From positions 363,045,750 through 363,109,749 of the forward strand of contig CM062814.1 in the NCBI GenBank assembly GCA_031772625.1: DNA of 64,000 nt, given 5' to 3'. Source of the DNA: Pinus tabuliformis (taxonomy: Eukaryota > Streptophyta > Pinopsida > Pinales > Pinaceae). A program made the translations under genes and the position numbers. The notes beneath the pieces are model-generated. The model was not told where the DNA came from. It searched no databases and saw nothing but the letters and a program-made list of their open reading frames with translations. Position 1 is the first letter of the stretch; each line of letters opens with the position of its first letter. This document shows positions 59,261 to 64,000 of this stretch, piece after piece.

Positions 59261-59289
59261 GGTCTACCTTTTTCTCTATTTTTCTTTGC

Positions 59290-61350
59290 ATGTCCCCAAT
59301 GAGGTTGGGATATAAGGAGTTAGGGCTTGAACTGGTCAAACATTTGCAAGACCAACCTCGCAAATCCCAATGGCCTCCCATGGCCGATGAAAAGAAAGGT
59401 GAGGGAGAAGGAGATCCTATCAAAATATTATTCGAAGAAGCCCTCGAGCAACAAAGGAACGCGATGATAGACAACTTTGCCCATATCCTTCAGCGGCTAC
59501 CTAGAGGCGATGCATCGGCTTCCAACAGCTACTCTGGAAACGCCACATCCTTTAAGGTACAAGTTAATTTTGAAATCCCTATATTTGAGGGTCAAATATA
59601 CGTAGATGCCATAGATAAATGGTTAAATCTACTAGAAGGGTATTTTTCTATTCATGATTTTTCCAGTCAAGAAAAGATTATTTTTGCTCTTCTCAAAGCA
59701 TACCCCCATGTCAAGGACTGGTGGGAAACCTACTACAAGCAGAAGGATGAAAGTACAAACTCACTATTTTTATCCGCACCCACTTGGAATCCATTCTGGG
59801 ATTCCATCAAGTAGCAGTACTACCTTGTTGAAAGCTATGAGGATAAATACGTAAAGTGGACCATGCTGCGGCAGGGAAGGGACCAATATGTGTCAGAGTT
59901 CACAAACATTTTTCATATGCTTCACACATAGTTGGGTATCAAGGATTCTGAGCTACATTTGGTACTCAAATGTCGTGACTGCCTACACAGGTACATCTAG
60001 GAAGAGATGGAGTTCCTGAAATTCTCTTCGCTTGGCACACCGTATCGATAGGCTGACAAAATTGAGCAAAAGTTCAAACAGAAGAAGCGAGACTTTGGAT
60101 CTGTGAATTTGAAGACAAAAGGACAAAACCAAGGTGGGGTGACCCAAGACAACCCTTTGAAGCTGCAAGGAAACAACAACATGACGAAGTTGAAGAAGGA
60201 CATAGGAAAGTGGTGTGAGTTCCATAACAGCCCCACTCACAACACAAGTGAGTGTTGGACCAAGCAAACACTGGTGGTCAAGTTGAAGGCTTCCAAATTA
60301 GATGCATGTTTCGACCCTTAGCCAGAACCCGACAAGGGGAATGACAAGGGGAAGCATATCATTGATGCGAAGCGTAGCGCCACTGTTGCCACCAGCAAGA
60401 TCCAGAAGAATGCACCCAAAGATCCAGAGGAGGGGGGGTCATCTTTCCACTCACAAATGTGGGTGAAGGGTTTGGCATTGTAATTCATTGTTTGTAGTAA
60501 GAGCCAAAAGAACCTCATTTCAGCAGAGGTCGTGAAGCGGCTGGGACTATCGACCATACGACACCCACAACCATACAACATCAGGTGGCTTCACTAAGGA
60601 CGGCATCTCCGAGTTCACTAGTAGTGTCACCTTCCCTACAGCATCAAAGCCTTTACAAACAAGGTATTGTGTGATGTTGCACCTCTAGATGTTTGTGATG
60701 TATTATTAGGCTAGCCATACTTATGGAGGTGACATGCTGTGTATGAGTCAAGGCCCCGTGCTGTTATTATTTCTTTGGGTAATTCATTATACAGGATACC
60801 AAAGGTAGCCCTAGCTACTGCCACCTCTTTGATCTTTGCTAAGAAATGCAGCAAGAACATCTCCTAGAAGAGGAAATTCATTTTCTATTTAGTTCGCTCC
60901 CAAAGTAATGGGAATATCGTAGCCACATCCATGACCCCTGCGAATGGTTCCTCCATGCAACAACATTAGTAGATGGATATGGTCATGAAAGAACACAGGA
61001 ACATCTTCTCTCCACCCAAAGGGGTACCGTTGCAGTGTTAGGTCAAGCATTCATTCGATCTCACTCCAAAAGAACCTCTACCCAACGGGCCGATACATCA
61101 CCGCTCCATTCTGAAAATTGACAAGTACAAGAAGCAACATGGTCCTTACACCACTACCAAGGCTATGGGGAGCAATGCTTTGGAGCACAACATTCCCCCA
61201 TTCCTTCTCTTGCACTGAGTGTTCAATGTGTACCCCACTCTACCATGCTTCCCACCAGTACTAGACATGTCAAAGATTGTAGAACAGCTCACCAGGGACC
61301 AAGTTCAGCAGATGGAGGAACTCAACGCAATGGGGACCATTGCTTCCTAA
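59290..61350 (+). pseudogene. Element C gag-protease with large pol deletion
   Basis: Gag starts MSPMRLGYKELG (59290). The capsid-like block VQVNFEIPIFEGQIYVDAID then LLKAYPHVKDWWETY is open to TAG 59812-59814. It continues with stops to GKWCEFHNSPTHNTSECWTK (60208-60267), a zinc-binding gag-end motif. A protease-like part has KNLISAEVVKRLGLS (about 60510) and VCDVLLG. A pre-RT piece EHRNIFSPPKGVPLQC (60991-61038) runs almost at once into integrase-end-like sequence (FNVYPTLPCFPPVLDMS, about 61220), so RT, RNase H and most of integrase are missing. Chromovirus-type Ty3 is likely. Many stops; dead. Confidence 0.85.
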
Positions 61351-61374
61351 GGGGAGGGGAATGATCCAGGAGGA

Positions 61375-61984
61375 TGTTGGTGGCCACCGACCTATCCCAC
61401 TTGGACCCCGACAACTATCTCTTTCAGCTTTTCAATTTCCTTATTTGTAGCACAATTTACTATTTTTAGTAGTTTTTTAGGTCCTGAACTTCCGAAGCTA
61501 TTTTGAGGCCCTAAATGATGTTTTTTTCGGAAATTTCAGAGTAACATGGGTCCATGGACCATTTTTTATCTTCATATAGTTGTATTCCTTCGATAGATCT
61601 TTCTAACGAGCTATTGTGCACGTCAAATGGAGATCGTATGCCAAAGTTATGACCCCGGGAAGTTGATGTACCAATTTACCTGAAATGGGGCCCATATTTT
61701 GGCATTTCATCTCCTAGGGTTAGGTTTTTGGATGTTTAGGGTTTTCCATTATTTCTCGATAATAAATAGGCCTTATAGCCTCATTGTAACATAGTTCAGA
61801 GGCATGTAGCTGCCACATCTCTTTTCAGAGATAGGCTACCATCGTCCTAGCTGGTTTATTTCCATTTTTGTTTATAAGCATATTTTAGTATTTTAGATTA
61901 ATGAAATGAAGTATTATTTCCACTGCATCTCTGTATTTATGTTTATCTTTGTAATTTTTTGTGTTCTTGTTTAAATCCAGATCA
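61375..61984 (+). repeat. Element C LTR, copy 2 (610 bp)
   Basis: TGTTGGTGGCC to AATCCAGATCA, preceded by a purine tract (GGGGAGGGGA at 61351-61360). It is followed by a second PBS and gag instead of genomic flank. Confidence 0.82.
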
Positions 61985-61985
61985 T

Positions 61986-61997
61986 TGGGATCAAAGT
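61986..61997 (+). other. Degenerate primer-binding site after LTR copy 2
   Basis: TGGGATCAAAGT, the same site as 59249-59260 with two changes. Confidence 0.55.
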
Positions 61998-62026
61998 GAT
62001 CTGCTTTTTTCTCTGTTTTTCTTTGT

Positions 62027-62565
62027 ATGTCCCCATTAAGGTCGGGATATAAGGAGTTAGGGCTTGAACTGGTCGAACCTTTGCAAGACCAACCTCACAA
62101 ATCCCAACAGCCTCCCATGGCGAATGGAAGGAAAGATGAGGAGGCAGAAGATCCTATCAAAATCTTTCTCGAAGAAGCCCTCGAGCGGCAAAGAAACATG
62201 ATGATGGACAACTTTGCCCATATCCTTCAGCGGCTATCGAGAGGCGATGCATCGACTTCCAACAGCTACTTTGGATATGCGACACCCTTTAAGGTACAGG
62301 TTAATTTTGAAATCCCCATCCTCGAGGGTCAAATAGACGTAGATGCACTAGATAAATGGTTAAATCTACTAGAAGGATATATTTATGTTCATGATTTTTC
62401 CAATTGGGATAAGATTATTTTCGCTCTTCTCAAACTAACCCCCTATGTCAAGGATTGGTGGGAATAAAGTGGACCACACAATGGTAGGGAAGGGACCAAG
62501 ATGTGTCGGAGTTCACAAACATTTTTCATACCCTTTGCACACAGTTGGTTATTAAGGATTATGAG
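62027..62565 (+). pseudogene. Element C second gag fragment
   Basis: MSPLRSGYKELGLELVEPLQ through PYVKDWWE (62459), highly similar to gag copy 1. A deletion of about 120 bases relative to copy 1 joins WWE to the later AAAGTGGACC, with ATAAA at the joint. It then runs to KDYE, where the copia LTR interrupts it at 62566. Confidence 0.82.
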
Positions 62566-62880
62566 TGTAGGTTTTAACCCCGTACGAAAATTACCTGCAT
62601 ATGAACACAGAAAATAAACAATGTGAGAGCATAACACATAAAAAATATATAAACAAATATTTTCCCCTAGATCCAAAAATCGGGACTACCAGCTTGATTT
62701 TTATGTCAGGCCAGGCAGTAACTCTAATAGGCAGTAAAACTGATTCAATTTATTTCATTAGGTATGTTATTGTTATATACAAAGGGTGTGACTGCTCAGT
62801 TCATCTCCTGATGATTGTTCACATTCCTAATTTAACTATTTACATAAATTCACCCAATTGCAGAGGATTAGGTGTCAACA
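62566..62880 (-). repeat. 3' LTR of copia element D (315 bp)
   Basis: On the minus strand TGTTGACACC to AAACCTACA. It sits inside gag of element C on one side and next to a G-rich tract on the other. The second LTR lies beyond the window, so length rests on the TG...CA ends and the gag interruption. Confidence 0.68.
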
Positions 62881-62889
62881 TTCCCCCCC
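62881..62889 (-). other. Polypurine tract of copia element D
   Basis: GGGGGGGAA on the minus strand between the pol stop and the LTR. Confidence 0.7.
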
Positions 62890-64000
62890 TTAATCTGAAG
62901 TGATGTTGGTGAGTCCAAGCATCGTTCTAAATCTTTCAAGCTTTTCTCTTCCAAGTGCTTTGGTGAAGATGTCTGTAATTTGCTCATTTGTGGAACAATG
63001 ACGGAGATGGATTGTTTTGGCCTCAACATGATGTCGGATCAGATGATATTTAGTATTGATGTGCTTTGTTCAATCATGAAACTTTGGGTTCTTGGCCAAC
63101 TTTATTGCAGAGGTGTTGTCAATCATGAGTGGAGTTGATTGTACTTGTTTTACCTACAAATCTTTAAGAATTTTCCTAAGCCACACAATTTCTTTTGTTG
63201 CTTCAGCTGCTACCACGTATTCTACTTCTGTTGTGGAATCTGCTGGAACTGATTGTTTGCGTGATCTCTAGGAGACAACTCCTGATCCAAGACTCATAGC
63301 ATATCCTGAAGTAGATACCCCAGTTTCTTTGTCTCCATCGAAGTCTGAATCAAAGTATCCGATCAAACTGAAGTCATCCACCTGTGTGTACTTGATTCCA
63401 AAGTCTTGAGTTCCCTTCAAGTACTTTAGAACTCTTTTTGCAGCAGACCAATGTCCCTCACAAGGCTTTTGCATAAACCTGGAGAGGATTCCAAAAGCAA
63501 ATGAAATGTTTGGTCTGGTAGTATTAAGGTAGTTGAGACTTCCTACAAGCTGTCTATACTTTGTTACATCCTCAAATTCCTTTCCTTCAATAGGTGTGAG
63601 CTTTAATTTTTGTTCCATTGGAGTAGTAAGAGGATTGCACTCTGTCATGCCAAATCTATTTAACAAATCTCCAATGTATTTCTTTTGAGAAAGAAATATG
63701 GATTTTGGATGTTGGGTTACTTCAATGCCAAGATAGTAATGAACATAGCCCAAATCAGTCATTTCAAAATTTTTCCCCAATTCCTTATTTATGGATGCAA
63801 TGTAGCTTTCATTGTTCTCTGTCATTAAAAGATCATCTACATATACCACAAGATATACAACTATTTTTCCAACTTTCTTGACAAATAAAGTTGCATCATC
63901 AAGATCAAAATGATTGAAGTTGAGTTTCAGAAGATGCTCAGTTATTTTTTCATACCAGGCTCGCCGTGCTTGTTTGAGGCCATACAACAACTTCACCAGT
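62890..64000 (-). pseudogene. Ty1/copia reverse transcriptase and RNase H, 3' end of pol
   Basis: RT copies RNA to DNA and RNase H removes the RNA. From the right edge: KLLYGLKQARRAWYEKI, the active site VVYVDDLLM (about 63850), MTDLGYVHYYLGIEV, TPMEQKLKLTP, YRQLVGSLNYLNTTRPNI, then RNase H with IGYFDSDFDGDKETG (Asp) and STTEVEYVVAAEATKEIVWL (Glu). Stops at 63268-63270, about 63153 and 63073 break the RNase H. The natural stop after NITSD is 62890-62892. All in one frame; the 5' part is outside the window. The family call is certain. Confidence 0.93.

Overview
This window is repeat-dense nuclear DNA from a large-genome land plant. I recognise no host gene. Everything identifiable is LTR retrotransposon: mostly giant Ty3/gypsy elements of the Tat/Ogre kind, one chromovirus-like Ty3 element and one Ty1/copia element. 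The very large LTRs, the nesting and the style of the Ty3 proteins suggest a gymnosperm or another large-genome vascular plant. That is an impression only, and I cannot name the species.

Layout. (1) 1-6215: a decayed integrase end, a 4.5 kb LTR (1568-6063) carrying its own broken ORF, then a primer-binding site and leader remnant. (2) 6220-9100: a diverged relative of the 3' UTR and LTR of element A. (3) 9101-11806: mostly unassigned, with a decayed coiled-coil ORF on the minus strand and an LTR-like promoter/polyA stretch. (4) 11807-57911: element B, a complete Tat-like element on the minus strand. Its 7.35 kb LTRs (11807-19154 and 50556-57911) each carry a degraded ORF of about 1,200 codons. 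Two insertions interrupt B. A 5S-rRNA-containing tandem array (19649-20738) lies in the integrase C-terminus. Element A (plus strand, LTRs 23908-24946 and 37855-38900) lies in its archaeal-type RNase H, with an exact AATTG target duplication. (5) The right end of A plus 287 bp of flanking B has been tandemly triplicated (34980-39187, 39188-43393, 43394-47599). (6) 57917-62565: flank, then LTR-gag-LTR-gag remnants of element C. (7) 62566-64000: the 3' end of a copia element running off the right edge.

Functional picture. Element A has gag, protease, RT, RNase H and integrase essentially in one frame broken by stops. It then has a second, archaeal-type RNase H, a spliced antisense gene, and a 3' UTR packed with hairpins. 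Element B has the order gag-protease-archaeal-type RNase H-RT-RNase H-integrase. In both elements the ordinary RNase H has lost its first catalytic Asp, as expected if the second RNase H does the work. PBS sequences in A, B and the left element fit a tRNA-Arg primer; element C uses an initiator-Met-type primer.

The most unusual items are (i) arrays of hairpins with different stems but a shared CTCGTTAAAA-type loop in element A and its relative, (ii) LTRs that encode a long globular-plus-coiled-coil protein, intact by inference when B inserted, (iii) the clean 4.2 kb tandem triplication that makes an in-frame chimeric ORF, and (iv) the 5S-bearing tandem repeat. All coordinates were read by eye, so repeat edges may be off by a few bases.
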